Shown here in pieces: positions 63,587 through 64,000 of a stretch of DNA of 64,000 nucleotides (within the stretch, counting starts at the first letter, position 1; the number at the start of each line of letters is the position of its first letter). The stretch spans positions 611,629-675,628 of the forward strand of contig JAOSKK010000001.1 of assembly GCA_027493615.1 (NCBI GenBank). Direction: 5' to 3'. Position numbers and translations under genes: made by a program. Below the pieces are notes generated by a model. It did not search any database, had not been told where the DNA came from, and saw nothing but the letters and a program-made list of their open reading frames with translations. This DNA is from Verrucomicrobiota bacterium. Lineage in GTDB: Bacteria > Verrucomicrobiota > Verrucomicrobiia > Limisphaerales > J093.

Positions 63587-64000
63587 TTGAACCGGCGCAC
63601 CTTCCTGGGCCGGACCGGGACCGGGGCGATGCTTGGCGCGCTGGCGTGGCTTGGGGTTTGGCCCGTGCGCGCGGTGCCTTCCGGGGTCGTGGCGGGCACG
63701 CCGCTGCCCTACGGCCGACCGCTGCGGGTGAAGCCGGTGCTGGTGTATCACTTGGACCAGCCGCGCGAGAAGACGAGCTGGCGATCCTACGGCGGCTTGC
63801 AGTCGCCGGCGGACGTGGACCGCGAGTGCGATCGGATCGGGCGAGAACTCGAGGTGCTCGCCGGTCAAGCCGGCTTCCCGCTGCAGATCGAGCCGTTGTC
63901 GCGGATCAACCGCGAGGGGGAGGCGCGCGTGGCCGCCGGGGCGGACACGGACGTGCTGCTGGTCTACGGCGCCAGCGAAGGCCCAACAGTGGATCGAGAT
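63587..64000 (+). CDS. Tat-signal protein, partial at window edge
   Basis: A TTG start at 63587 gives a twin-arginine signal: MNRRTFLGRTGTGAMLGALA, followed by WLGVWPVRAVPSG. The exported part reads KPVLVYHLDQPREKTSWRSY, SPADVDRECDRIGRELEVLA and AAGADTDVLLVYGASE. The pattern resembles exported sugar-isomerase-like or oxidoreductase-like proteins of this phylum but no family can be named from 138 residues. The final residues suggest another one-base shift near 63980. The gene continues beyond the window. About 280 bases separate it from the operon before it, so it is probably a separate unit. Confidence 0.6.
   Translation, partial: MNRRTFLGRTGTGAMLGALAWLGVWPVRAVPSGVVAGTPLPYGRPLRVKPVLVYHLDQPREKTSWRSYGGLQSPADVDRECDRIGRELEVLAGQAGFPLQIEPLSRINREGEARVAAGADTDVLLVYGASEGPTVDRD

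Noticed and set aside
1..64000. tRNA or rRNA genes and CRISPR arrays
   Set aside because: No T-arm consensus with a matching acceptor stem, no rRNA core sequence and no short regularly spaced direct repeats were found on reading; a covariance search would be needed to be certain.

Overview
The window is high-GC DNA from a free-living bacterium that is most likely a member of the Verrucomicrobiota. The signs are two PEP-CTERM proteins, a tandem sulfatase cluster, several very long secreted proteins (LamG, CotH with lamin-tail domains, subtilisin with DUF11 repeats) that often end in a short 'LSWP ... FYRLR' module, Tat-exported oxidoreductase-like proteins, and three copies of a membrane-anchored 'GCP' protein family. 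The phylum assignment rests on family recognition and not on a marker-gene tree. No tRNA, rRNA or CRISPR array was found.

Layout. 80-4405: an OB-fold secreted protein, a two-subunit class I fumarase (or tartrate dehydratase), and uvrB on the minus strand. 4847-13902: a LamG/PA14-like secreted protein followed by four co-directional sulfatases. 13918-16072 (minus): a GCP-family protein downstream of a LysR regulator. 16182-24460: fabD, carA, a TPR protein, an RraA-like protein, a PEP-CTERM protein, HPr, gatC and gatA. 24728-30042: a CHRD/PEP-CTERM protein, then on the minus strand a fused DctQM TRAP permease followed by two overlapping GCP-family genes. 30364-39042: a giant subtilase with about 14 DUF11 repeats. 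39155-43146: a Tat aldo/keto reductase, a group II intron with its reverse transcriptase, and a Nudix gene with an internal deletion. 43363-51605: a CotH/lamin-tail protein, a Uma2-family nuclease and a long LamG protein. 51751-56810: a small ATPase, a DUF3592-like membrane protein, a LolA-like protein, a transposase remnant and an MFS transporter. 57272-63305: a four-gene operon of circularly permuted ATP-grasp and alpha-E proteins ending in a transglutaminase. A Tat-signal gene runs off the right edge.

Sequence quality dominates interpretation. About 50 single-base frameshifts, many of them in G or C runs, break genes that must be functional (fabD, carA, gatA) as well as accessory ones. The simplest reading is uncorrected indel error in the assembly, so broken genes are annotated as one CDS spanning all frames. 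The Nudix gene (internal deletion) and the transposase fragment look like real decay.

Functionally the window mixes housekeeping genes with a secreted polymer-degrading and surface-adhesion repertoire. Between genes, often convergent ones, lie at least three families of short dispersed repeats, several of them able to fold into long hairpins. The most promising targets for follow-up are the GCP-motif paralog family, the ATP-grasp/alpha-E/transglutaminase operon and the hairpin repeat families.
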